Below are positions 39,834 through 49,184 of a stretch of 64,000 nt of DNA, piece by piece. The notes beneath the pieces are model-generated. The model did no database searches. It was not told the DNA's origin and worked only from the letters and a program-made list of their open reading frames with translations. This DNA comes from Flavobacteriaceae bacterium (lineage in GTDB: Bacteria > Bacteroidota > Bacteroidia > Flavobacteriales > Flavobacteriaceae). The first letter of the stretch is position 1; the number at the start of each line of letters is the position of its first letter. Where the stretch lies: positions 1 to 64,000 of the forward strand of contig JABAZC010000066.1 in NCBI GenBank assembly GCA_018608625.1. The letters are read 5' to 3'. The translations under genes and the position numbers were made by a program.

Positions 39834-41125
39834 ACCACTCGTATTATAAACGTACTACGCTTCCCACGATTGATAATCACATAGTTATTATTAATCAAAT
39901 CAGTCGATGAGATTTTATAGTCCTCCCCCACTTTTTCTTTATTTACAGAAATTGAATTCTCTTTTAGTGCACGTCGTGCCTCTCCGTTAGACTCTAAGAA
40001 TTTTGTTTCCGCTGAAAGAGCAGCAATCATATCTAAACCAGCTTCTAAAAAGTCTTTTGACACCTCAGCAGTAGGCACCCCTTCAAAAACATCTAAAAAA
40101 GTGGCCTCATCTAAGGTTTGAATATCAGCTTTAAAAGATTTACTATATAATATAGTAGAGGCCTTTTCTGCATTTTCAAAATCGGCTTGGCTATGAACCA
40201 TAGTAGTTATTTCTTGAGCCAAACGCTTTTGAAGTAATCGCAAGTGCGGTTGTTCTTTGTGTGATTCTATAAGTGTCAATACTTCTTGTTCATTTAAGAA
40301 TGTAAATATCTTAATATATTTATCCGCATCATCGTCACTAGAGTTTAACCAATATTGATAAAACTTATAAGGAGAAGTTCGATTGGGATCTAGCCACACA
40401 TTACCTCCTTCACTTTTTCCAAATTTAGAGCCGTCTGACTTTGTGATTAAAGGACAAGTAATGGCAAAACCTTTTCCATTCCCTACACGCCTAATTAGCT
40501 CAGTTCCAGTAGTAATATTACCCCATTGATCGCTTCCGCCCATTTGGATGGTACAGTCGTGTGCTTTAAATAAATGAAGGAAATCATAGCCTTGAACGAG
40601 CTGGTAGGTGAATTCCGTAAAGCTCATGCCATCAGAACTTTCTGCTGAAATCCTATTTCTAACAGAGTCTTTAGCCATCATATAATTAACTGTAATATGC
40701 TTACCAATATCTCTAATAAAGTCTAGAAAAGAAAAATCTTTCATCCAGTCGTAATTATTAACCAGGACCGCCGCATTCTTTTCACCGTTATCAAAATCTA
40801 AAAAATGAGCCAATTGATTTTTAATCGCCTCTTGGTTGTGGCGTAGTGTTTTTTCATCTAAAAAGATACGTTCTGTCGATTTTCCTGAGGGATCTCCAAT
40901 CATTCCGGTAGCACCTCCAACCAAAGCAAATGGTTTATGACCACATTTTTGGTAATGTGCCAACAACATAATGGGTACAAGGTTTCCAATATGTAAGGAG
41001 TCGGCTGTGGGGTCAAAACCAACATAAGCGCTTCTCATTTGTTCTAATAAATGTGCTTCTGCTCCTGGCATCACATCGTGTATCATCCCTCTCCAACGCA
41101 AGACTTTTATAAAATTAACGGCCAT
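39830..41125 (-). CDS. tyrS: Tyrosine--tRNA ligase
   Basis: YVGFDPTADSLHIGNLVPIMLLAHYQKCGHKPFALVGGATGMIGDPSGKS; GSKFGKSEGGNVWLD; C-terminal S4 domain. Confidence 0.97.
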   Translation of the reverse strand: MAVNFIKVLRWRGMIHDVMPGAEAHLLEQMRSAYVGFDPTADSLHIGNLVPIMLLAHYQKCGHKPFALVGGATGMIGDPSGKSTERIFLDEKTLRHNQEAIKNQLAHFLDFDNGEKNAAVLVNNYDWMKDFSFLDFIRDIGKHITVNYMMAKDSVRNRISAESSDGMSFTEFTYQLVQGYDFLHLFKAHDCTIQMGGSDQWGNITTGTELIRRVGNGKGFAITCPLITKSDGSKFGKSEGGNVWLDPNRTSPYKFYQYWLNSSDDDADKYIKIFTFLNEQEVLTLIESHKEQPHLRLLQKRLAQEITTMVHSQADFENAEKASTILYSKSFKADIQTLDEATFLDVFEGVPTAEVSKDFLEAGLDMIAALSAETKFLESNGEARRALKENSISVNKEKVGEDYKISSTDLINNNYVIINRGKRSTFIIRVV

Positions 41126-41199
41126 TTTAGTGTTTTTAATTATGACAAAGATAACAGATTCATAAGGGATGAGAAAAGAAAAAATAGTAATTTAGTAGT

Positions 41200-42213
41200 A
41201 TGATATTAGTCACTGGGGGTACAGGCTTAGTTGGAAGTCACTTATTGTTTGAACTGACCAAATCAGATCAAAACATTCGCGCCTTGTATAGACGCACTGA
41301 AACCATTGAAAAGGTTAAAAAAGTTTTTTCATATTACTCAGATCAAATCGACTTTCAATTTAAAAAAATTGAATGGATTCAAGGAGATTTGAATGATATA
41401 CCAAAACTTGAGGAGGCTTTTAAAGACATCACGCACGTATACCATTGTGCTGCCCTAATTTCATTTGCCCCTAACGACTATAATCAATTAAAAAAAATAA
41501 ACACTGAAGGAACGGCAAATATAGTAAACCTATGTATTACCCATTCGATACAAAAACTCTGCTATGTAAGTTCGGTCGCTACTGTGGGGTTTGACCCCCT
41601 CAAGATATCTGAAGAAACGATTTGGAAATCGGAGGAAATACAAAATGTTTATGCCCTAACAAAACACGCTGCTGAAATGGAAGTTTGGCGTGGAATTCAA
41701 GAAGGGATCTCTAGTGTTATTGTAAATCCGGGAGTGGTTTTAGGGCCCGGATTTTTCAATTCTGGAAGTGGGCTTCTATTCAAGATTATATACAAAGGTC
41801 TTAATTATAAAACCGAAGGTGTTACTGGGTATGTAGATGTAAAAGATGTGGTGAGAAGCATGCTAAGACTAATGAACGGAACCTCAACTAATGAGCGATA
41901 TATTCTTGTTGGAAAAACACTTTCTTTTTCAGAGTTTACGTCACAAATTTCAAAGGAACTAGGGGTTAAAGCTCCACAAAAAACAGCTAAAAGATGGATG
42001 CTATCTATCGCTTGGCGCTTTGATTGGCTGAATCATAAAATTATTGGCAAAAAAAGGAAATTAACTAAAAATATGTGCCGGACGCTGGACACTAAGAACT
42101 ACTATAGTTCGGATAAATTTTTGAAGCTGGAAAAGGATTACATGTTTACTTCTATGTCAAAAACTATTTCCGAAGTGAGTCAAATTTTCTTAAAGGATTT
42201 AAAGCACTCTTAG
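41200..42213 (+). CDS. NAD-dependent epimerase/dehydratase (extended SDR)
   Basis: MILVTGGTGLVGSHLLFEL; YALTKHAAEMEVW (YxxxK). Confidence 0.9.
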   Translation: MILVTGGTGLVGSHLLFELTKSDQNIRALYRRTETIEKVKKVFSYYSDQIDFQFKKIEWIQGDLNDIPKLEEAFKDITHVYHCAALISFAPNDYNQLKKINTEGTANIVNLCITHSIQKLCYVSSVATVGFDPLKISEETIWKSEEIQNVYALTKHAAEMEVWRGIQEGISSVIVNPGVVLGPGFFNSGSGLLFKIIYKGLNYKTEGVTGYVDVKDVVRSMLRLMNGTSTNERYILVGKTLSFSEFTSQISKELGVKAPQKTAKRWMLSIAWRFDWLNHKIIGKKRKLTKNMCRTLDTKNYYSSDKFLKLEKDYMFTSMSKTISEVSQIFLKDLKHS

Positions 42214-42640
42214 AAGGAGTGCCTTTTTTAGGAGCTTTCTTGGTCGTGTCAATTTGATTTTGTTTACTCTTTTTAATTGAATCTTTGATGCGTTTTCGCT
42301 CCCCAACAATAGCCTCATATTTAGATTTCTCAGCTTTGAGTTTCATCTCTACTTTATCGTAAATTGACTTATATTTATCAGTATTACTAGTGTAATAGGC
42401 GTTACTTTCGGCAAACTGAAGACTATCAATCCCATGAGAGCGATAAATATAGTTTAATGGATTATTAATGTTATTTTGAAGTAATTGTTTATTCACACCT
42501 TTAGCAGTATTGATTATAATCACATCGTAAAGGACCTCAACCATTCGATCTTCAGAAATCAAATTAGCCGGCTTTTTTGCTTTGATATTTCCACAGGAAA
42601 TGACAAGTATGGCACTCCATAAAACTGCTATTTTTTTCAT
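42164..42640 (-). CDS. DUF4296-like lipoprotein
   Basis: Lipobox WSAILVISCG; KPANLISEDRMVEVLYDVIIINTAKGVNKQLL...NPLNYIYRSHGIDSLQFAESNAYYTSN. Confidence 0.78.
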   Translation of the reverse strand: MKKIAVLWSAILVISCGNIKAKKPANLISEDRMVEVLYDVIIINTAKGVNKQLLQNNINNPLNYIYRSHGIDSLQFAESNAYYTSNTDKYKSIYDKVEMKLKAEKSKYEAIVGERKRIKDSIKKSKQNQIDTTKKAPKKGTPSKSALNPLRKFDSLRK

Positions 42641-43983
42641 CTATTAAATGTTAATCGCATCGCAGTATTGGCATTTGTAAAATTTGCATTTTCGTAGACA
42701 ATAGTACCATTTAGAATTGTATGCGTAACTCGCGACTTAAAAGTAGTGCCCTCAAAAGGAGACCAGCCACATTTATATAATATATTGTCCTTATTTACAG
42801 TCCAAGGATTGTTTGGGTTTACTAAGACTAGATCTGCAAAATAGCCTTCTTTAATGTAACCTCGTTTTTCAATTTGAAACAAAATGGCTGGATTATGACA
42901 CATTTTTTCTACCATTTTTTCTACCGAGATTTTACCTTTATGATAGGCCTCCATCATTGCGACTAATGCATGCTGAACCAAAGGTCCTCCAGAAGGTGCT
43001 TTCAAATAAGTATTTGACTTTTCTTCAAGTGTATGAGGCGCGTGGTCAGTTGCAATAACATCAATTTTATCATTCAAAAGAGCAGTCCATAAGGCCTCTC
43101 GATCATCCGCTGATTTTACGGCCGGATTCCATTTTATAAAAGTTCCTTTTTTCTCATAATCTGCATCCGAAAACCACAAATGGTGAACACAAACCTCAGC
43201 CGTTATTTTCTTATCTTTCAAAGGTTTTTTATTCGAAAATAAAGCCATCTCTTTTGCAGTCGTCAGATGGAATACATGCAAACGCGCTCCCGTTTTTTTA
43301 GCTAAGGCAATTGCTTTTGATGATGAAATATAACACGCTTCTACACTTCTAATTTCAGGATGATATTTAATGGGAATATCTTCTCCATAGGTTTCTAAAT
43401 AACGAGCTGTATTTTGTTTAATGGTATCTTCATCTTCACAATGAACAGAAATCAATAAATCTGTACTTTTAAATATTTTCTCTAAAACTTCAGGATTATC
43501 TACAAGCATATTTCCTGTCGAGGAGCCTAGAAAAAGCTTAAGACCCGCTACTTTTAGAGAGTCTACCTTTAGTATTTCATCTAAATTGTCATTCGTCCCG
43601 CCAAACATGAATGAATAATTTGCCGATGAAGTTTTAGCCGCAATGTCAAACTTATCTTCCAACTTATCAATGGTCGTTGCTTGAGGGTCGGTGTTTGGCA
43701 TTTCAATAAAAGAGGTGATCCCACCTGCAATAGCAGCTCTTGATTCTGATTCAATAGTTGCTTTGTGGGTTAAACCTGGCTCTCTGAAATGTACTTGGTC
43801 ATCAATAACTCCGGGTAAAAGGTAATTATTCTCCGCATCAATAACAGTAATATTAGAATTCTTGACACTTATAGAACTCGCTATTTCTTTGATGTATTTG
43901 TCCTCAATTAAAACATCACCAAGAAAAGTAGTCCCTTCATTGACAATTCGCGCATTTTTTATGAGTATGGATTTTTTATGCAT
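42637..43983 (-). CDS. pyrC: Dihydroorotase (amidohydrolase)
   Basis: LPGVIDDQVHFREPGLTHKATIESESRAAIAGGITSFIEMPNTDP...HCEDEDTI...HVFHLTT...VIATDHAPHTLEEK. Confidence 0.92.
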   Translation of the reverse strand: MHKKSILIKNARIVNEGTTFLGDVLIEDKYIKEIASSISVKNSNITVIDAENNYLLPGVIDDQVHFREPGLTHKATIESESRAAIAGGITSFIEMPNTDPQATTIDKLEDKFDIAAKTSSANYSFMFGGTNDNLDEILKVDSLKVAGLKLFLGSSTGNMLVDNPEVLEKIFKSTDLLISVHCEDEDTIKQNTARYLETYGEDIPIKYHPEIRSVEACYISSSKAIALAKKTGARLHVFHLTTAKEMALFSNKKPLKDKKITAEVCVHHLWFSDADYEKKGTFIKWNPAVKSADDREALWTALLNDKIDVIATDHAPHTLEEKSNTYLKAPSGGPLVQHALVAMMEAYHKGKISVEKMVEKMCHNPAILFQIEKRGYIKEGYFADLVLVNPNNPWTVNKDNILYKCGWSPFEGTTFKSRVTHTILNGTIVYENANFTNANTAMRLTFNR

Positions 43984-44709
43984 TTATCGTTTTCCTAAAA
44001 TTGTTTTTAAGCGCATCTGAATGACTCCAAAAACAGCTTCTTTTATGATGCCTTTACTTAGCTTTGAAATACCATAGAGTCTATCGGTAAAGATAATTGG
44101 GATTTCTTGGATATTAAACTTTTTCTTGTATGTATTATATTTCATTTCAATTTGAAAAGCATAGCCAATAAATGTAATTTCATCTAAATTGATCGCTTCC
44201 AAAACCGAGCGTCGATAACAAATAAATCCTGAAGTAGGATCAAAAATTTTCATACCCGTAATTAGCCTCACATATAATGAAGCCGCGTAGGACAATAAAA
44301 CTCTAGATAACGGCCAATTGACAACATTAACTCCTTGTATATACCTTGAGCCTATAGCTAGTTCAACCCCTTGATCTCTACAAACTTCATAGAGCCGTTT
44401 AAGGTCCCTAGGGTCATGAGAAAAATCTGCATCCATTTCAAAAATAAACATATAATGACGCTTTAAGCACCACTTAAAACCATCTACATAAGCAGTTCCT
44501 AAACCTTGCTTGCCGGTTCGTTTGAGCAAAAAGAGGCGGTCAGCATATCTGGACTGACATGCCTCTACCTTTTGAGCGGTATTGTCAGGAGAATTATCAT
44601 CTACAACCAACACATGAACGTCATCGCACTGAGATAAAACAGCATCAATGATGGCCTCAATATTTTCGATTTCATTATAAGTTGGTATGATGACAATAGA
44701 CTCTTGCAT
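43984..44709 (-). CDS. Glycosyltransferase family 2, polyprenol-phosphate mannosyltransferase-like
   Basis: VIIPTYNEIENIEAIIDAVL...VLVVDDNSPDNTAQ...GLGTAYVDGFKWCL...EMDADFSHDPRDL. Confidence 0.92.
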   Translation of the reverse strand: MQESIVIIPTYNEIENIEAIIDAVLSQCDDVHVLVVDDNSPDNTAQKVEACQSRYADRLFLLKRTGKQGLGTAYVDGFKWCLKRHYMFIFEMDADFSHDPRDLKRLYEVCRDQGVELAIGSRYIQGVNVVNWPLSRVLLSYAASLYVRLITGMKIFDPTSGFICYRRSVLEAINLDEITFIGYAFQIEMKYNTYKKKFNIQEIPIIFTDRLYGISKLSKGIIKEAVFGVIQMRLKTILGKR

Positions 44710-44776
44710 TCAGTAGAAATTTTAACAAAAGTAAGATATTTTTAGCGGACTCTTTTTATAAATATTCTTCATAACT

Positions 44777-45436
44777 TTGAATATGCTTAGAGAGGTTTTA
44801 TTTAACGACTGGTATACCACTATTATTATAGTAAGCCTTGCTATAATTGCAGTCGCTAAGCTTATAAATCCTATACGTTTTGTGGGGTTTATGAAGTTGA
44901 TTGGAAATTCCAATTATTTAAGAATTCATTTTAAAGACCATCGCTTTTTTGACCCCTTTGATGTGTTTTTGTTTATAAACTTCTGCTTAAATGCAGTGCT
45001 CACTGGAATTCTCACCTGTAGCTACTTGGAACCCAATACAGTGTTTAGCTATATTGATTTTATAAAACTGGTAATAATTCTGGGAATTGGTCTTCTTATA
45101 AAAGCACTAATAGAGTTAGCAGTCGGATCTCTTTTTGAAATTGGAAAAATCTTACATAGTTATGTATTTCAGAAAATAAGTGTTCTTAATTTCTTAGGGG
45201 TATTACTACTACCCTTGAATGCATTATTGGTTTTTAGCTTTCCAGGGCAACCGTCATTATTAGTCATAACCTTGGCGATTTCAAGCTTAATTATTTTAAT
45301 TGGCTTGTTTAAATCCATCAAATCCTATCAAAAACTTCTTATCAATAATTTCTTTTATTTTATTTTGTATCTTTGCACTCTCGAAATTGGTCCTTATGTG
45401 ATTTTATGTAAGCTATTTTCGTATGATATAAATTAA
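44777..45436 (+). CDS. DUF4271 family membrane protein
   Basis: LFNDWYTTIIIVSLAIIAVAKLINPIRFVGFMKLIGNSNYLRIHFKDHRFFDPFDVFLFINF; multiple TM helices. Confidence 0.82.
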   Translation: MNMLREVLFNDWYTTIIIVSLAIIAVAKLINPIRFVGFMKLIGNSNYLRIHFKDHRFFDPFDVFLFINFCLNAVLTGILTCSYLEPNTVFSYIDFIKLVIILGIGLLIKALIELAVGSLFEIGKILHSYVFQKISVLNFLGVLLLPLNALLVFSFPGQPSLLVITLAISSLIILIGLFKSIKSYQKLLINNFFYFILYLCTLEIGPYVILCKLFSYDIN

Positions 45437-45456
45437 CATTTTAGAGTAATTGATCT

Positions 45457-46203
45457 ATGAAAATAAAAACCATTTTGGTTTCTCAGCCAGAACCTAAGAT
45501 AGAAAACTCTCCCTACTTTGACCTAGAGGAAAAGCAAAAAGTGAAGATTGATTTTCGCCCATTCATTCATGTTGAAGGGGTAACCGCAAAAGAAATCCGA
45601 CTACAGAAAGTAGATTTTTCAATTTATTCTGCTGTAATTCTAACCAGCAGAAATGCTGTTGATCACTTTTTTAGAATCGCAGATGAAATGCGTTTTAAGG
45701 TACCTGATTCTATGAAGTATTTTTGTCAGTCAGAAGCTGTAGCTTATTACCTACAAAAATATGTAGTATATCGTAAACGAAAAATTTATGTTGGAAAGCG
45801 TAACTTTTCGGACTTATCTCCATTGATAAAAAAATACAAAAATGAGAAGTTTTTACTACCATCTTCAGATAAGCTTAAAGCTTCTGTTCCTGCTGCTCTT
45901 GATGAATTAGGGATTCAATGGAAACAGGCTGTTTTTTACAAAACAGTAATTAGTGATTTATCTGACTTAGCAGATGTTTATTATGACATTCTAGTGTTTT
46001 TTAGCCCTTCCGGAATCGATTCTTTGTTTCACAATTTTCCAAATTTCAAACAAAATGACACACGAATTGCCGTATTTGGAAACACAACTGTTAAAGCTGT
46101 TGAAAACAAAGGACTTCGTGTTGACGTTGCAGCACCAACTACAGAAATGCCTTCGATGACCATGGCCCTTAATAAATACATACAAGAGATCAATAAAAAA
46201 TAA
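45457..46203 (+). CDS. hemD: Uroporphyrinogen-III synthase family protein
   Basis: KTILVSQPEP...SIYSAVILTSRNAVDHFFRIADE...VFYKTVISDLSDL...ILVFFSPSGIDSLFHNFP...RIAVFGNTTVKAVENKGLRVDVAAPTTEMPSM. Confidence 0.85.
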   Translation: MKIKTILVSQPEPKIENSPYFDLEEKQKVKIDFRPFIHVEGVTAKEIRLQKVDFSIYSAVILTSRNAVDHFFRIADEMRFKVPDSMKYFCQSEAVAYYLQKYVVYRKRKIYVGKRNFSDLSPLIKKYKNEKFLLPSSDKLKASVPAALDELGIQWKQAVFYKTVISDLSDLADVYYDILVFFSPSGIDSLFHNFPNFKQNDTRIAVFGNTTVKAVENKGLRVDVAAPTTEMPSMTMALNKYIQEINKK

Positions 46204-46227
46204 TACAACATCTCTTTTTAGAAGCTT

Positions 46228-46256
46228 AAGCCCCACTCATTGAGTGGGGCTTTTTT
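46228..46256 (+). terminator. Intrinsic terminator after hemD-like gene
   Basis: AAGCCCCACTCATTGAGTGGGGCTTTTTT. Confidence 0.85.
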
Positions 46257-46343
46257 ATTACACTACTAAGAAATCCTGGAAAGCAAACCAATTTAACAAC
46301 TTGTACTGTTTCATTAAATAGTACTATATTTAGAAAAAAAATC

Positions 46344-47186
46344 ATGAGACACTTATATCTTTTTTTAGGTTTATTTATTTTTTTTAATTGCTCTAGCGAA
46401 GACAATGAAAGTGAAACAACTGACCCCGTTTTAACAGCGTCAGATTTTAGTCCAAATTCTGAAGGAAGTTATTGGTTGTACAATGTTGACAGTACCAGTT
46501 CTGATCTTCCCGAAATGGATTTCAGCTCAATCGATTCATTGTATATAGTCTCAACTTCAAACGCAGCTTACATACTTGAGGCGAACAATGGGATTGGCGC
46601 AGACGGAAGTATGAATAGTATTCTTACCAGTGGAAGCCTATCAACCACAGACACTACTTTGATATATAGCGGGGCCTTAGACCTTCCCATAGACATCGTA
46701 GTAGACCAAGCACTCGAAATTAGCGACCTTATCTTAATTGACTTGGAAGCTGACAACGGATCTGTACTTTCAACTATAGAAGGGGAGTTTACTGAAACTA
46801 TTGATATTCAAGGATCAATGATTCCAATAAACGTTAACTTTGAATTATTTAGTGCAAAGGAAGATTTATACGACTCTAAAATAGTTAATGGAGTTTCCTA
46901 CACAAATGTATATGAAGGGACTTTAAATTTCAACTTATCTGTAACAGGGACGATTACTATTTTTGGCTTTGGCCAAAATATAAACATTATTGAATCTCAA
47001 AATATTCTATCTATCAAATATTATTATGGGGCTAACCTTGGACTTCTTAGAGCGGAAAGCGAACAAGGCTTTGAACTAGCTCCAGAAGTAATTGCACTGA
47101 TCGATCAAACTAGTGGGGGGAATGAATTTCCGTCTTCTGCTACAGTGAATGGCGTAGAAGCTTTAATTAACTACGTGATATACTAA
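46344..47186 (+). CDS. Hypothetical lipoprotein
   Basis: Signal and lipobox LFIFFNCSSEDNESE; beta-rich, no recognised domain. Confidence 0.6.
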   Translation: MRHLYLFLGLFIFFNCSSEDNESETTDPVLTASDFSPNSEGSYWLYNVDSTSSDLPEMDFSSIDSLYIVSTSNAAYILEANNGIGADGSMNSILTSGSLSTTDTTLIYSGALDLPIDIVVDQALEISDLILIDLEADNGSVLSTIEGEFTETIDIQGSMIPINVNFELFSAKEDLYDSKIVNGVSYTNVYEGTLNFNLSVTGTITIFGFGQNINIIESQNILSIKYYYGANLGLLRAESEQGFELAPEVIALIDQTSGGNEFPSSATVNGVEALINYVIY

Positions 47187-47223
47187 AAAGGGGGGTTGTC
47201 TAAAATAAACTACCTAAAAGAGA

Positions 47224-47418
47224 TTACACTTTACAGCTCATGTCGTCTCCACAACACATTGGCGATTTAATTTTACCTTCACATTCTGGACATTTGGACA
47301 CCTGTACTTGCGAACCATCAGCAAGTTGAATCACACTGTTTTCTAGAGGAATATCACAGTTGCCGCAAGTTGCTTTAACTGCCATCCCGCATTGTTTACA
47401 TTCGTAAGTATTCATCAT
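47224..47418 (-). CDS. Small Cys-rich zinc-ribbon-like protein
   Basis: YECKQCG...ATCGNCD...SKCPECEGKIKSPMCCGDDMSC: 9 Cys in 64 aa. Confidence 0.65.
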   Translation of the reverse strand: MMNTYECKQCGMAVKATCGNCDIPLENSVIQLADGSQVQVSKCPECEGKIKSPMCCGDDMSCKV

Positions 47419-47464
47419 TATGTTGTTTAGATTAAGACTGTTATATAATCTAAGTTAATGATTT

Positions 47465-48403
47465 TTAGGACATAAATACCATATATATAAATATTCCATA
47501 AATAAAAACTAAGACAAAGCCTTCCGTTTTTTTGAGCTCATGCCGCTTCAATATAAATGCCAATGGAAGTAGAATTGCAGCAAAGACTAACATCCAAATT
47601 AGATCCCTAGAAACAATTAACGGATCTTCAACAATAATAGGCTTAATCATAGCAGTTAACCCAAGCACAGATCCTATATTAAATATATTTGAGCCAATTA
47701 AATTACCTAAAGAAATTGCTTTTTCATTTCGAACCACAGCCATAACAGATGCCGCAAGCTCGGGCACACTTGTACCAACTGCTATAATAGACACGGAGAT
47801 TACGGCCTCACTAACCCCAATTTCTTTGGCGATTACAATGGCACCTTTGACAAGCCAATCCGAACCAAAGTACAAGGCTGCACCACCAATGAGCAGCCAA
47901 ACTCCTATTTTAAAATTCGAAACTACTGTTAATTCGTCTATGGAATCATCAGGCTCAGTATCACTTGATTTTCTTAAAACCGAGATAACAAAAACAATAA
48001 GTCCTATGAACAGAATAGCACCTTCAAGAGTCGATAGTTTATTGTCATTGCTCAAAAAATAATAAAACAGCATTGAAAACAACATGAGCACTGGCCAGTT
48101 GAACTTGTAAAATGTTTTATCGACATAGATTGTTCCAATCAAAGCAGTAATTCCGAGGACCAATCCTATATTCGCTATGTTAGAACCAACCACATTATTA
48201 ATAGCAATTGATGGAGACCCATTTAAAGCAGCGTTTAAACTTACCAATAGTTCAGGAAGCGAGGTCGCAAAGGAGACCACAGTCAACCCTATAACCATTT
48301 TAGAGATATTTAGTTTGAGTGACAATGCCACAGAAGCACGCACAAGGAAATCACCCCCAACGACTAACAGCGCAAACCCCAACAACATCAAAACTACATC
48401 CAT
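47465..48403 (-). CDS. Calcium/sodium antiporter (CaCA family, YrbG-like)
   Basis: Two homologous halves with VSFATSLPELLVS...NVVGSNIANIGLVLG and IAVGTSVPELAAS...NLIGSNIFNIGSVLG alpha-repeats. Confidence 0.93.
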   Translation of the reverse strand: MDVVLMLLGFALLVVGGDFLVRASVALSLKLNISKMVIGLTVVSFATSLPELLVSLNAALNGSPSIAINNVVGSNIANIGLVLGITALIGTIYVDKTFYKFNWPVLMLFSMLFYYFLSNDNKLSTLEGAILFIGLIVFVISVLRKSSDTEPDDSIDELTVVSNFKIGVWLLIGGAALYFGSDWLVKGAIVIAKEIGVSEAVISVSIIAVGTSVPELAASVMAVVRNEKAISLGNLIGSNIFNIGSVLGLTAMIKPIIVEDPLIVSRDLIWMLVFAAILLPLAFILKRHELKKTEGFVLVFIYGIFIYMVFMS

Positions 48404-48480
48404 ATTCTATTTTTTTACGAAGATAATTCTAAGATATTAAATTTGTTTATATTTAAAGAAAGAATTTCTATTTTTGAACA

Positions 48481-48636
48481 ATGAACTCAGAAACATTTTT
48501 TAAGGTTTTGGCAAAAGTTAATAAACGGCTACTTCCTAGCTTAACTAAAAAACGAGTCGACCTCGCTAAAGCAACTAAATTACAAATGGCTTTATTTGGC
48601 TGGCGTCTGTATGTCACTAAAAAAGCGTTAGACTAA
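48481..48636 (+). CDS. 51-aa conserved-looking small protein, not in the supplied ORF track
   Basis: ATG at 48481: MNSETFFKVLAKVNKRLLPSLTKKRVDLAKATKLQMALFGWRLYVTKKALD*. Resembles a short flavobacterial family I recall as sometimes auto-annotated 'SsrA-binding protein'. Confidence 0.65.
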   Translation: MNSETFFKVLAKVNKRLLPSLTKKRVDLAKATKLQMALFGWRLYVTKKALD

Positions 48637-49148
48637 TAGCTGACTGCTGCAAAAACTGGGTAGGAATCTATTTTTTTAGCCCCTTCAAGAAAATTGATTT
48701 TCATAATAAAATTACACTGAACAATTTGGCCTCCTGCAGACTCAACCATTTTACAAACCGCCTGCGAAGTTCCACCGGTAGCCAATACATCATCATGAAT
48801 TAGTACCCTATCTCCTTCTTGGATGGCATGTTCATGAATTTCCAATACATCAGAACCATATTCTAAATCATAAGACTGTGCAACCACCTTTCGAGGTAAT
48901 TTTCCGGGCTTACGAACAGGGACAAAAGGAACTTTTAAAGCATGTGCTAACAGGATCCCAAAGAAAAACCCACGTGCCTCTATAGCTACCACCTTATCTA
49001 CCTTTGTTGTTTTTAACTGAGATAATAACACCTCCAAACACAAAGCGACCCCTTCTGGGCTCTCTAAAAGTGATGTAATATCTTTAAATTGAATCCCTTC
49101 TTTAGGAAAATTGGGGACGTCTCGAATGTATGATTTTAGTGGATTCAT
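48633..49148 (-). CDS. apt: Adenine phosphoribosyltransferase
   Basis: IRDVPNFPKEGIQFKDITSLLESPEG...VVAIEARGFFFG...GDRVLIHDDVLATGGTSQAV. Confidence 0.96.
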   Translation of the reverse strand: MNPLKSYIRDVPNFPKEGIQFKDITSLLESPEGVALCLEVLLSQLKTTKVDKVVAIEARGFFFGILLAHALKVPFVPVRKPGKLPRKVVAQSYDLEYGSDVLEIHEHAIQEGDRVLIHDDVLATGGTSQAVCKMVESAGGQIVQCNFIMKINFLEGAKKIDSYPVFAAVSY

Positions 49149-49184
49149 AGGGTTAGAATTAGGATGTTACCTCGCGCACAATGA

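Noticed and set aside
44722-44913. 63-aa minus ORF upstream of the GT2 gene
   Set aside because: Mostly antisense to DUF4271; more likely a chance ORF.
45991-46236. 60-81 aa minus ORFs
   Set aside because: Antisense to the HemD-like gene end and its terminator.
47532-48062. 176-aa + strand ORF
   Set aside because: Fully antisense to the well-supported Na/Ca antiporter gene; low-complexity Ser/Thr/Ile composition typical of antisense to a membrane protein.
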